A DNA stretch of 64,000 bases from Cryptomeria japonica (lineage: Eukaryota; Streptophyta; Pinopsida; Cupressales; Cupressaceae). Shown here piece by piece: positions 44,656 to 54,490 of the stretch. Position 1 is the first letter of the stretch, and every line of letters begins with the position of its first letter. The DNA lies in the NCBI RefSeq assembly GCF_030272615.1, contig NC_081415.1:108380406-108444405 (forward strand), written 5' to 3'. Made by a program: the position numbers and the translations under genes. The notes under the pieces were generated by a model. That model saw only the letters and a program-made list of their open reading frames with translations, searched no databases and was not told where the DNA came from.

Positions 44656-47457
44656 ATGTCTATTGAAACAAGGTTCCAAGCACCAATGATGCAACAAAGT
44701 TTGACATATCAACCGACAATGCAATCACAATTCTATTCAACCCAACAACAAAGCAACATTGATCAAAATCTTTATGATGAAACAAGTCTCCAAATACAAA
44801 AACTAGAGGAGAAGCTAGCTCAAGAAGAGGAGATATTGGAACAAAGAGTGAAAAACATTGAGAAGAATAGATCACAAATGTCCAAAATGTTTCGAAAACT
44901 TCCAGGTCGAAATCCAAAGATTGAGCCAATTGATGTAAGATCTCTTATCGAACAATCAGACATACCAGCTCTCCTCTCACAAATAGAGATGATGAAACAA
45001 TTTCAAGAAAAGAGACAACAACATTATGAGCCTTCACAACAAGAACAAGGAGGTGTTTACTATCAATCAGATTTTCAACCATCACAACCAATGGTCCAAC
45101 ATATACAACCAACGCAACCAATGGGCCAATTTCAACAATATGTCCAACCAATTATACAATGTCAACAAATGGTTCAACCAATGGTGGAATATCAACAAGT
45201 TCAATCAACATATCAACGTCAACAACCACAATTACAAATTCAAAAACAAAGGTTGCAGCACACACCAACCCAAGTTTCAAACATGTCAGAACAATTGAAC
45301 CAAGTCCAATATCAAAACATGACATCAGATCAGGACCAACTTCTTGCCAAACAAGTTCAAATTCTAGATACCACTATGTCAAAGCCTCGAAAGAAAGGTG
45401 GCTTTATTGCAATGATCTTAAGGAAACTACCAAGTGAGTTTCTTGAGGAAGATCAAAATAATACACTTACGTCTAGCAATGCCTCATCCCCCCATAAACA
45501 AATTTATTCTCTAGTGGCATCTATCCCTATACCTTTAGAAGTTTCACAAGAACCTTCCATATTGTCCTCATCAAACAATACACCCAAGGATGCAATTATC
45601 CAAGAGCTATCCATAATTGACTGCCAAGATAATCCAATTCATGATGCACATCCTTGTCATGTTTCAGAAATACAAGACCCAATGCCACCATGCACTTTAT
45701 TGCCATTACCTGTTTTAGAGGACCCCATTCAAAGTCCCTCTTCCTCATGTTCGAGCATTGATTCCTTGTCAGAATGTATCAAAAATGTTCAAAGTGCATT
45801 TCCTTCGTGCCAAAGCATTGATTCCTTGTCAGAATCCCCCATGCATATCCAAAGTCCAACCTCATGTCAAGAGGATAATTTAGAGCATGAAGAAACGTGT
45901 CTTGAAAAAGATCAAGATCAAGATCTTGAAACCTTATCATCCCATCCAATTGTTGACCAGGATCTCATCTTCCCAGACACTCACGATGATTCCCCTATTC
46001 TTGTCCATCCTATCCAAAGCCCTATTGACACTCCATTCCCCAAGCAAGATCAAGATATCCCAGTCCATCCAATCCCAAAAGATCCCCTTCCATTTCATGA
46101 AAACAATGTCCTTTCAAATCCCATTGGCATTCCACTTCCTAAGAAAGATCAAGATATCCCTTCCATCCTTTTCGATGATCCCATTGAAAGTCCAGAGCAA
46201 AGCACCTTTAAAGAGGATTCCAATGATCTTCCTCCTTGTCAAGATCCACTTGTTCCTCCATCTCCTTGTCTTAATGCTCCATATACACTCCAAGATCGCA
46301 TTTCTTTTGATGATCCCATTATTTCTCCCATTCCATCTCTTGAAGAGCCTGTCATTGAACCATGTCCACTACACAATCCTAGTCCCCCTCATGATCCTGA
46401 TACCCCTCATGATTCTAACGTGTCAGTGCAAGATGTTCATGAACCCTCGACATGCATAATGGGTTCTTCCACTTTGGTGCAATCTGATCCACTTCAAGAT
46501 CTCATTATTTCTCTCATATCATATCCACCTCAAAATGGGCTCGCATCTTCTTGCCAAAGCAAAGAGTATCCTATTAGTCAAAATATTGATAAAGGCAAAG
46601 GGGTAGACCTTCACAAGCAAGAACCCCTTCATATCAAAGAGTATACTAATGGTCACGTCTACACAACTCACTCTCAAGACGTTGGTATCCCTTCAAAGTC
46701 AAAATCCAAATGTCCACCTTCCCCATCATCGCTTCCATCCATTCTAGGTCCCTATATCCCTCCATCTCCTATGCAACATCAGCAAAGGCACACATCTTGG
46801 ATAACCTTCCATCCATCCCACATGCCTCCATATCACTCCCATCCACACCAACATTCATTCCCTCTTCCAAGCAATTTGGATGCCAAGTATAAGCATCATA
46901 AGTCTAGCAATCCACATGTATTCAAGGATCAACATGTCCAATATAATCGACATGTCAAAACAAAGAACAATATGATTTATAAAGAAAAAGAAATATCCAA
47001 AAGGTCAGAAAGGCCCATTGAGCAAAATAAAGAAAAGTCAAAATATATATGGGTTCCTAAATCCCTTGTGCAAGCAATGCACTCCAAGGAACCACAAAAG
47101 CATGAAAAATCAAAAACCATGTGGATCCCCAAGAAGCTCCTTGAAGCACAAAAAGAACAACCCAAATTGGCATCTAAAATTGTTGTTCCTCCATCCAAAC
47201 CTTCCAAGTCTATTTCTCCACCACCTTCTTCATCCGTTTTGGGCCCTTATGTCCCAAAATCCATAGTCGTTCCTTCGTCAAAATCTCAATATCCAAAATA
47301 CATTTGTCCTCCATCAGTCCATCACCCCTCAAGGTGTGTGCCAATGTCGATCTTGCCTTCATTTCCATCCAGTGAAGCCCAATTCTTCCAGTACCCTATC
47401 CATTATCCAATGCATATTTTCCATCCTTCGATCCCTTTGATCCAATCCTTTGCATAA
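44656..47457 (+). CDS. 933-codon gag-like protein of element C
   Basis: An intact frame. I prefer the ATG at 44656 (MSIETRFQAPMM) to the upstream in-frame ATG at 44545, because element A's gag opens MVETRFQ and the extra residues look like leader. Residues 1-45 are Gln-rich. A coiled coil follows (LQIQKLEEKLAQEEEILEQR, about 45-85) with a basic SKMFRKLPG. Next is a long Gln/Pro stretch to about 250 and a second KGGFIAMILRKLPSEF. A very acidic Pro/Ser region has repeated SIDSLSE and IQSP words. The basic C-terminal third has paired YIWVPKSLVQA / TMWIPKKLLEA and LGPYIP / LGPYVP motifs. No zinc knuckle or PF03732 core is obvious. I infer a structural protein; its family is unknown to me. Confidence 0.75.
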   Translation: MSIETRFQAPMMQQSLTYQPTMQSQFYSTQQQSNIDQNLYDETSLQIQKLEEKLAQEEEILEQRVKNIEKNRSQMSKMFRKLPGRNPKIEPIDVRSLIEQSDIPALLSQIEMMKQFQEKRQQHYEPSQQEQGGVYYQSDFQPSQPMVQHIQPTQPMGQFQQYVQPIIQCQQMVQPMVEYQQVQSTYQRQQPQLQIQKQRLQHTPTQVSNMSEQLNQVQYQNMTSDQDQLLAKQVQILDTTMSKPRKKGGFIAMILRKLPSEFLEEDQNNTLTSSNASSPHKQIYSLVASIPIPLEVSQEPSILSSSNNTPKDAIIQELSIIDCQDNPIHDAHPCHVSEIQDPMPPCTLLPLPVLEDPIQSPSSSCSSIDSLSECIKNVQSAFPSCQSIDSLSESPMHIQSPTSCQEDNLEHEETCLEKDQDQDLETLSSHPIVDQDLIFPDTHDDSPILVHPIQSPIDTPFPKQDQDIPVHPIPKDPLPFHENNVLSNPIGIPLPKKDQDIPSILFDDPIESPEQSTFKEDSNDLPPCQDPLVPPSPCLNAPYTLQDRISFDDPIISPIPSLEEPVIEPCPLHNPSPPHDPDTPHDSNVSVQDVHEPSTCIMGSSTLVQSDPLQDLIISLISYPPQNGLASSCQSKEYPISQNIDKGKGVDLHKQEPLHIKEYTNGHVYTTHSQDVGIPSKSKSKCPPSPSSLPSILGPYIPPSPMQHQQRHTSWITFHPSHMPPYHSHPHQHSFPLPSNLDAKYKHHKSSNPHVFKDQHVQYNRHVKTKNNMIYKEKEISKRSERPIEQNKEKSKYIWVPKSLVQAMHSKEPQKHEKSKTMWIPKKLLEAQKEQPKLASKIVVPPSKPSKSISPPPSSSVLGPYVPKSIVVPSSKSQYPKYICPPSVHHPSRCVPMSILPSFPSSEAQFFQYPIHYPMHIFHPSIPLIQSFA

Positions 47458-47619
47458 ATCCTTGCCTTAGTTTCATCTCATTTTCCATGTCCTTATCCTA
47501 CCAATGTCTTTGAGCATACTTTTAAAGGTCATGGTCCATTTATTTCAAAGCTACTATCCAAACAAAAAAGTCGCTTGAGTCCTTCTTCCATCCCCTATCA
47601 TGTGTCCATCTTCTTTTGA

Positions 47620-47775
47620 AAAAGTCAAAAATAATACAAAAAAAAAAAGTGAAAAAAAAAAAAGACAAAAAAAAAAATAATAAAGAAAAAATAATTCGTC
47701 CACTGGTGAAAACCTGGCAAACAGGCGCCTTGGGCAAGTACCGTGATGAAAACCTGGCAAACAGGCATCATGTGT
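47620..47775 (+). repeat. A-rich tract and two-copy AACCTGGCAAACAGGC repeat
   Basis: A purine tract with long A runs (47620-47700) is followed by two copies of GAAAACCTGGCAAACAGGC at about 47708 and 47749. CCTGGCAAACAGG can form a short hairpin. Confidence 0.65.
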
Positions 47776-48485
47776 AATCTATGAACTTCTTGCATACCAC
47801 ACTTGGGGGCAAGTTTCCTCCTATCATATCCTTGTGTCCTTCATTGTTCCATTATCCTATCGAAATCCCTGTCCTATTACTCACTCCATTATCCTATTGT
47901 CCCTCATGTCCAGTTTCCCTTTCCACCTTTGATCTTGATAAGGCTTAGGATCTTCATGAGTATCATGTATCTTGTTCGCAGCTTTTAGTCTATCATAGCT
48001 TTTGGTCATTTATCCATTTGCTTATTATACCCTTTCATCCATATTCCCTAGCTTATTGCAACTTTCTGCCACCATCCCGTATCCTATCCCGACCTTCAAT
48101 TTATGTCTCTTATCCATTCTTGGTCTTGCTTATCACTATCCATATCTTATCCATATCTTATCACTATCTTATCACTATCCATACACTCTGTTTCATTCCT
48201 TGATCTTGATCTGACATAAAGACACAAAATTTAAACATGGTTTCAAACACCTCTTGACATGCCCCTCATGCCATGTTCCTGCTTTACATTGTCATATCCA
48301 GTCTCTTGTCCCATCATGCAATAGCCCTTGAAAATTGCATCTGTATTGTCTCCATGATGAAAGGATTTTGTCTTCCCTCTATCCACCATCATTTCAGCAA
48401 GCCTATTTATTCACCTGTCATATTCCTTGCCTTGCTAGACACTGGGGGCAAAATTATGAATAAAATTCCAAAAATATCAAAAACT

Positions 48486-48715
48486 GTCCTGAAATAATTC
48501 AAAAACAATTGAAAAATGTCCTGAAATAATTCAAAAAAATTGAAAAAACGTCCTGAAAAAAAAATTCATAAAAATTGAAAAATGTCCTAAAAAATTCAAA
48601 AAAATTGAAAAATGTCCTGAAAAAAAAGTTTAAAAATTGAATAACGTCCTGAAATAATCCAAAAAAATCAAATAAAGTCCTAAAAAAAGAACAAAAAAAT
48701 TGTAAAACTCGAAAA
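48486..48715 (+). repeat. Minisatellite AATTGAAAAATGTCCTGAAA
   Basis: About eight units of 25-32 bp, of the type 'aattgaaaaatgtcctgaaataattcaaaa' with variation, in the 3' untranslated part of C. Confidence 0.8.
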
Positions 48716-49565
48716 GCAAAACAAAAACAAAAACAAATCCCCTTTGAGCATCGACAGCTCACTGAGTGTACCTCCAACAACACGCAATCACACATTGTGC
48801 TTTAATGGAATCACGCATTAATAGATGAACTTTTTCAATCCAACCAGACATTCAAACTGATCACAATTGTCATATCAATCGAATATCAGCATCAAAATCA
48901 TTTGTCCTTGTTCCTACTATCATGGGTCTTATACAGGGTGTGGTATACTCGAAACCAGACTATGTCTTGTCTTAGACGGGGTACCACATGTCCTGAAACC
49001 AGACAGCATGATCATCCCATCAGCACTTTCAACTTTTGACAATGAAGATCAAGATGTTTGTTTGACTTGTTTGAATTTGTGCCTCTTATCATTTATTGAT
49101 TTATCTTCGATCATGTTCCTATGTTGCTCGATGATGTCACTGAGTGATTTAGAGTAACCGGGATGGTTCATGGTCCCTTTCTTTTTGTTGTGATTGTTGT
49201 TTGTCTGCGATGTGTCTATCTTACGCAAAGGGATTGCATTATCGCTCTGGCCTTCATTGCCATGTACCGCCGCATCCATTTTGCCATATCAAATAAAGGT
49301 TCTCACCTACTTCTGTGCATTGGTGAAAGCAAGTTTTTCTTCATCTCTACCTGTCCTTTGTCTAATTTCTGCTTACTAACATTTCTTCGGTCAGTCTTGG
49401 CAGTCCATTTGATCCTATCATTTTCTATCATTCTTATCGATCAATTGGCCTCTTTTCTGCATGTTTCCGGCCAATTCCTCGAGGGGGCATGCATATGTCA
49501 TTATTATTGTCTGGGGCATTTTTCATTATTATTCTTTGAAACAACGCTTAAAATCGCATTGTCTC

Positions 49566-49579
49566 AAAGAGGGGCAAAA
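49566..49579 (+). other. Polypurine tract of element C
   Basis: AAAGAGGGGCAAAA immediately precedes the TGTAGACACC start of the 3' LTR. Confidence 0.8.
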
Positions 49580-49861
49580 TGTAGACACCTAAAAATGGTC
49601 AACGCTTGCGGAGTCATATTTTAACATTTACGCATTGCCTCATTTTAGGTTTTTGCGTTGCATTAACATTTCTCCTATGTCACGCACTTGGTCTTTATCA
49701 TTTGCGAACATCAAATCATTCTTCTACATTCTTCATTCATCTCGCTCTCAAATTTGGTCTTGTCGACAACACTATCCAGTCATGATTTTGATAGATATTA
49801 TTCTGTCGCATCAATGTGCATGCTAATTTGTCATCATTTTGGACATCGTCAATCCTAATTA

Positions 49862-51053
49862 ACCATCCCATCTGTGCATCCGTAGGTAAGGTCTCCACAC
49901 TGTCACCTCAACTGTCAGTCTGTCAAAAATCACTCTCCAATACAACAAATCTCCAAATCTCCACTCGCTGGTAAGTGGATAAGCGAACACCCTAGGTCGC
50001 TCGCTCACTGTACTCAGTGGAAAGCTGACGGGCCTAGTGCATGTGAAGTGCTCTAAAATCCACACCTGCAGAAGTGTGCATGTCATCAAACTGCAACCCT
50101 GTCCGAATACATACTCCTCAAGGTCGTGATAGAGATGTGCAAGAATACTCCGACCCCAAGCATACACTCTCCTCTGCCTCTCCATCGCTCTGATACACCA
50201 TGTGAGACCCCCATGCATGTCTGTCCCTCGCCCATTAGGGCAGACAGCTAGTGCTATGATGGCTATCATAAGGCGTCTCAGAAGGGGTACCTCCCCTATA
50301 GGATGTAAGAGCCAGCTGACCATGATACGACCTCTCGTCTCGCTCGGCATGACTCTCCCTATGCAATACACCTGCTCTCTCTAATGATCCTCCGCTGACT
50401 GATCGGTCGCGTATGTAACAGTCGCTCCCCTGATAGGAAGACGAAGTATACGGTACACATCCTCAAGTGTAACCGTCAGCTCTCCTACTGGAAGGTGAAA
50501 AGTGCATGTGTCAGGATCCTATCGCTCCATCAATGCCATCAGCATTGCAGGATAGAACCGAATGGCTGGCATGAGGATCACGTACCACAATCCCACAATC
50601 GATAGTGTGTCTCTCTCTGCCTGAGTAAGCCGCGGAATCTGATCTCGCAAACTGCGAAGAATATGTCCCGTTGTATGCTCTCTCATGTACGGGAGACCCT
50701 GCAACACAAAAACATGACCATAATCAGTACTCGATCATCAAAATCGCTAATGCAAACTGTCGCACATCGTATGCCAGCCCTGAAACCCCTCGCCAAGCCC
50801 TGATTGGGGACCATGGCGCCCTGAAGGGACCATGGCGCCCTGAGGGGACCAGGGCGCCCCACAGGGACCATGGCGCCCTGGGTGGGCCCCGGGTCAACCT
50901 TCAAGGCCCGCATACAATCACGAAAAAGTCAAAATGCGAAAAAGTCAAAAGTCAAATGTTCAGTCGACTCACCTCGTCCAGTGGCTCGTCGTCGATCACG
51001 GCTTGGCGTAGGATCTCAATCCTCGTGGGACGCTCCGGTCGTCATGAAGGCAT
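49862..51053 (-). pseudogene. Antisense plant mobile domain (PMD) gene, two exons, three stops
   Basis: Two exons are inferred. Exon 1 (51053-50973) reads MPS, stop, RPERPTRIEILRQAVIDDEP and ends at donor GTGAGT. The intron (50699-50972) ends TTGTGTTGCAG. Exon 2 (50698-49862) reads GLPYMREHTTGHILRSLRDQ, then LSIVGLWYV, PAMLMALMER, stop, DPDTCTFHLPVGELTVTLED, then VYRILRLPIRG. A further stop precedes REQVYCIGR, and the frame goes on to LQVWILEHFTCTRP and FDRLTVEVTVWRPYL. The core is the aminotransferase-like plant mobile domain: the HLPVGE..VTLEDV and QVWxxEHF signatures are clear. The first exon 2 stop is TAG where family members have Trp. The C-terminus is cut at the junction with C. Known relatives are host MAIN-type proteins and retrotransposon ORFs. 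Confidence 0.82.
50814..50885. repeat. GC-rich minisatellite GGGACCATGGCGCCCTG in the PMD intron
   Basis: About five units of 17-18 bp centred on GGCGCC. Related words (GGGCGCCCTGGTCC, GGGACCGTGGCGCC) occur in the LTR of H at 51998-52034 and 52781-52840, and a weaker form (GACCGTGGCGGGAATG) lies in the leader of D near 30148. Confidence 0.75.
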
Positions 51054-51635
51054 GATGATGGCTATGTGGGCTCCGCTGCACTGAATAGTATTCTGAAATC
51101 AACAAAGTGACAAATGTAAGTGTCACTTTCAAAGTATATACTCTCATTTGTTTATCTTGACTTTTAAAACCCTAATTTACCTCTATCATTCATTTTATCA
51201 TAACTTGGGTTTGGGAGATGCGATTTTCGAGCCGTTTGTTGCGTTGGAATCGTATTTTCATTCCCCTGCTCTCGGGATGTTCCAAAAAGTGCTCTGATGA
51301 AGCCTATTTAGTGAACACCCCTCATCAATACTATCTTACACAATTTGTCGCAAGTAAACATGCTACCCTGTTTCACCTCCCTTATAAGCAAGTCGAAATA
51401 GGGGGGGCATATAGCTACTCACAGATTTCATCACTTTCCCTAGTAAGCATTAGGTGATTTTGTGATCTAACGTGTGTTTTGTAGGGTGCGGTTCCTAACT
51501 GTGTACTGCAGATACCACTGGGGGCTTCGTCCGACAACTTATGGATATATCCTTTTTTCAAATAATGTTTACTTTTCTATACTTTAGCTTGCATATGCAC
51601 GTAGTACTCATATGACCGCTAAAGTGGGGGCTAAA

Positions 51636-53261
51636 TGTAGCATCGTAAATTGTACGCACTTGCTAGGGTGGTACAATTTCACACCTAGTTTAGCACCCGC
51701 CTTAGTGCATTTTGCATTTTGCATTGCATTTCTCCTTTAGCACTTAATTAATCAAATTAATTAGGTCTAAGGTCCTATTTCATCATTCTCTACATCATAA
51801 AGTTGGGCCCTTTCACTAAAGCGCGCCCTTCGCATTTTATTCCTCCAATACATCACTCAATCAAAAACCCTAATTAAGTCCTATTTCGAACTTGGGGGCT
51901 TGGTTTCGGGGTCAAAACATCTCGAAATCACCTGTAACTTTGGGATTCTCTCTAAAATCATCATATCCAACGGCCCTGAAAATTTGGTGAAAAGTTGTCG
52001 GGACCGTGGCGCCTGGAGTGCACATGGTCCCGGACATTTTTCCCGAAATTTTGGGAGCACGATCCAATCATAAAATAAAGCTTAACCCCAAGAAATTGGC
52101 GGGATATTCAATCTCTAGGTCGGCCAAAAGACGAATTTACGATCTAGGGTTTCCTACATAAGAGCTCTCTTTCTTCATTTGAAGGGATCCGATTTTTGTT
52201 TTCAGGAACTTCATAGGCAGCGAAAGAGCAGATCTTTGAAGACTTCAACAACATTCAACATCCTTCTATCAAGCATCTATCAATTTCATTCCTTCACTTA
52301 GGGCTTGGAAGACATTGAAGAACAATAGGAGATTACCGACTGAAGATTGGCTTGTACTCCTCCCTTGAGGGTTGGGTATGATTTCATATTGTTTTCATGT
52401 CTTTGCATAAGCTTTAATACATCATTTATTCATGCTTTAGATCACATTGCATCTTGATTTAGAGCATTTACATTGTTATTTACAAGCAATTAGGGTTTAC
52501 TTTCTAGGTTGCTCTAGTTTGCTTTCTTGCATTTTAGGACCTTGCATACACACTAGGTCTGCACACACAATACATTTTACAAAACAACTTGGCTATTCGT
52601 GGAGGTGGAAATCACCGAAGCGGGGGTTTGACTAAGGCAAAACCCTATATAGCCGCCCATACACCCTTTTTCAGATATCATTGCAGGTTTCGGGATTCGG
52701 ACGACGTCGCGGGATACAGATCCGAAGAGAGAAGGTCGAGACAGCACTCTGTATCAAATTGCAGAGCAGAAGACTGGGACAGGGGCGCTGGGTGCCCTGG
52801 TCCCTGGGACAGAGGCGCTGGGCGCCCTGGTCCTCCGGACAGACAGCTTTCAGACAGCTTTCCGACAGTGTTTCAGAGTGCAGAACGACAGTTTCCGGTG
52901 CAGTTTTCAGGACAGTGGTGCCCGCGCTCCCGTCCCGAACATTTTCAATCCGATTTTGACTCCGGGTACACATCTGCATTCTTATTTCATCCTTGTATTT
53001 ACAGCTGTTCATTGTTTAATCTCAATTCTGCAATCTTGTTATTAGTTCATACTTGCACTTTGGGATTAGGGTTTGAACTTGCATTACTTGATCTTACAAT
53101 TTCAACAAGGGAATAGGAATCCTAATAGATATCCCGTAGCTCTCTCTTTCACAAAAAGAAGTAGCCAATTGTGCGATATCTCTAGGCTCTTTCATATTCC
53201 GTAATGTGTGTCAAAAGGTAGGATTAGGGCATGTTAACCTAGTCTCGCTTTTTCCCCTACA
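51636..53261 (+). repeat. 3' LTR of insert H
   Basis: 1626 bp, TGTAGCATCGTAAATTGTAC...CCCCTACA, directly after the polypurine tract. It has GC-rich patches and a TATA-like CTACATAAGAG near 52151. The style matches the LTRs of D, F and S1. Confidence 0.78.
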
Positions 53262-54490
53262 CATCCTCTTATCAATCTTGTCATCAATCCTTATCATTTT
53301 CAATCTTGTCATTTTACGATCGATTTGTCATCGATCGTTGTCATGTTCGATCTTGTCATTTTGCGATCGATTTGTCATCAATCGTGGTTATTTCCAATCT
53401 TGTCGTCTTGCAATCTATTTTGTCATCGATCCTTGTCCTCCTGTCAATTTTGTCATTTTGCAATCGATTTGTCATCGATCGTCGTCTTTCTCAATTATGT
53501 CAATTTGGATCAATTAGTCATTGTTCCTCGTCAATTGGCGCATTTATCAATCAAATCATTTATCACATGGGTCTTTTATCAATTCAAAATCATGATCAAC
53601 ATTAATTATCCTTCATCAAGACCTAATTGTCATCCTCGCATTGCTAATTCATCTTCTAGGGTTTTATGATTTAATCATTTAACCTTGTGTGTCATTTCTC
53701 TCTCTAGGATTAATAATTTATTTATTTTATCCTAAGTCTTCTTGTCACAATTAAATGTTCATTTAATTGGCTAATTATTACTCCTTGTGAATTAATTAAT
53801 AAATGAAAAATTATTAATTAATTTACCTAATTTCTAATTTCCATCAATTTCTTAATTCCTAATTTTCATCAATTTCAATTTTCCAATTTCTAAATTCTTA
53901 ATTTCAATTTCCTCCTATTTTTCTCCTAATTTCATGGGAATGACATAGAAATTTGTCATAATTTGTCATAATTGACAATCAATCAATTCTTGACATAGAA
54001 ATTTGTCATAAATTGTCATAAATCCTTGCATAGCAATTTGTCATAGACGTGTCATAATTTTGCTATTCTTGATTTGAATTTCCATTCGAATCACTATCAT
54101 GCTAATTTGTTCATTTCTCCAATTTATCTATAAATTGGATGAATTTCTTCAATCAAATCCCTAGCCGCTAATGAGATTATCGAATTTCTAGTCAATCACG
54201 CTTCGAGTACTTTTGAGCAATTTTCTTACCTATTTGCTTTCAATCATGTATGTGCACTTGTAGGTGAGATCCACAACCAAACTATTTGAAGAGGAAAGAA
54301 GAACAATGGAGCTGCATGAAGAAGCATTCAAATCGACATCTGGTTTGCATAATCTTAGTTTTGTATGCTTTGTTTTCATGTCTCTATTGATTGTGTTTTA
54401 GGATAGATCATTGCATGTTGTGCTTTCATGATTGAGCTAATAATTAGTTTTTATATCTGTTTGTGATGATTTCCTATTTCCTAACGTACA

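Larger units (their letters stand above)
49860..53261 (+). mobile_element. Insert H: 3' remnant of an LTR element in C's 3' LTR
   Basis: H consists of an antisense plant-mobile-domain pseudogene, a non-coding stretch, the polypurine tract AAAGTGGGGGCTAAA (51621-51635) and a complete 3' LTR (51636-53261, TGTAGCATCG...CCCCTACA). The 5' LTR, gag and pol are missing; the left edge falls inside the pseudogene. No clean target duplication is visible. The polypurine tract is identical to those of D and F, so H belongs to the same broad Gypsy group. Antisense extra ORFs between pol and the 3' LTR are known in Tat-lineage plant elements. Confidence 0.75.
41055..54490 (+). mobile_element. Element C: young LTR element with a 933-codon gag-like ORF
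   Basis: Plus-strand element with LTRs 41055-42571 and 49580-54490; the latter is split by insert H. The LTRs start TGTAGACACCTAAAAATGG and end TACA. Hand comparison finds about two dozen differences in 1.5 kb, mostly transitions, so C is recent. The interior (about 7 kb) has a 2.1-kb leader, a single intact ORF (44656-47457), a 2.1-kb non-coding 3' part rich in minisatellites, and the polypurine tract AAAGAGGGGCAAAA before the 3' LTR. No protease, reverse transcriptase or integrase is coded. Flanks GAACT and AAACC do not match, so no target duplication is seen. Confidence 0.85.
49580..54490 (+). repeat. 3' LTR of element C, split by insert H
   Basis: The LTR occupies 49580 to about 49859 and resumes at about 53265 to 54490, giving about 1.5 kb when H is removed. 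Compared with the 5' LTR, about nine bases at the junction (GGTTTTTTT in the 5' LTR) are missing. Confidence 0.85.

Noticed and set aside
44660-45151. Minus-strand ORFs opposite the C ORF
   Set aside because: They are shadows of a biased, Gln/Pro-rich coding sequence on the plus strand.
45887-46459. A 190-codon plus-strand ORF overlapping the C ORF in another frame
   Set aside because: Its Leu/Ile/Lys-rich translation mirrors Pro/Ser/Asp-rich codons of the main frame. There is no independent start signal.
48499-48795. A Phe-rich minus-strand ORF
   Set aside because: It is the translation of the AATTGAAAAATGTCC minisatellite and A-runs.
52589-53116. A 175-codon ORF in the LTR of H
   Set aside because: It lies in the GC-rich part of an LTR with no conserved motif, and an opposite-strand ORF of similar length covers the same bases.
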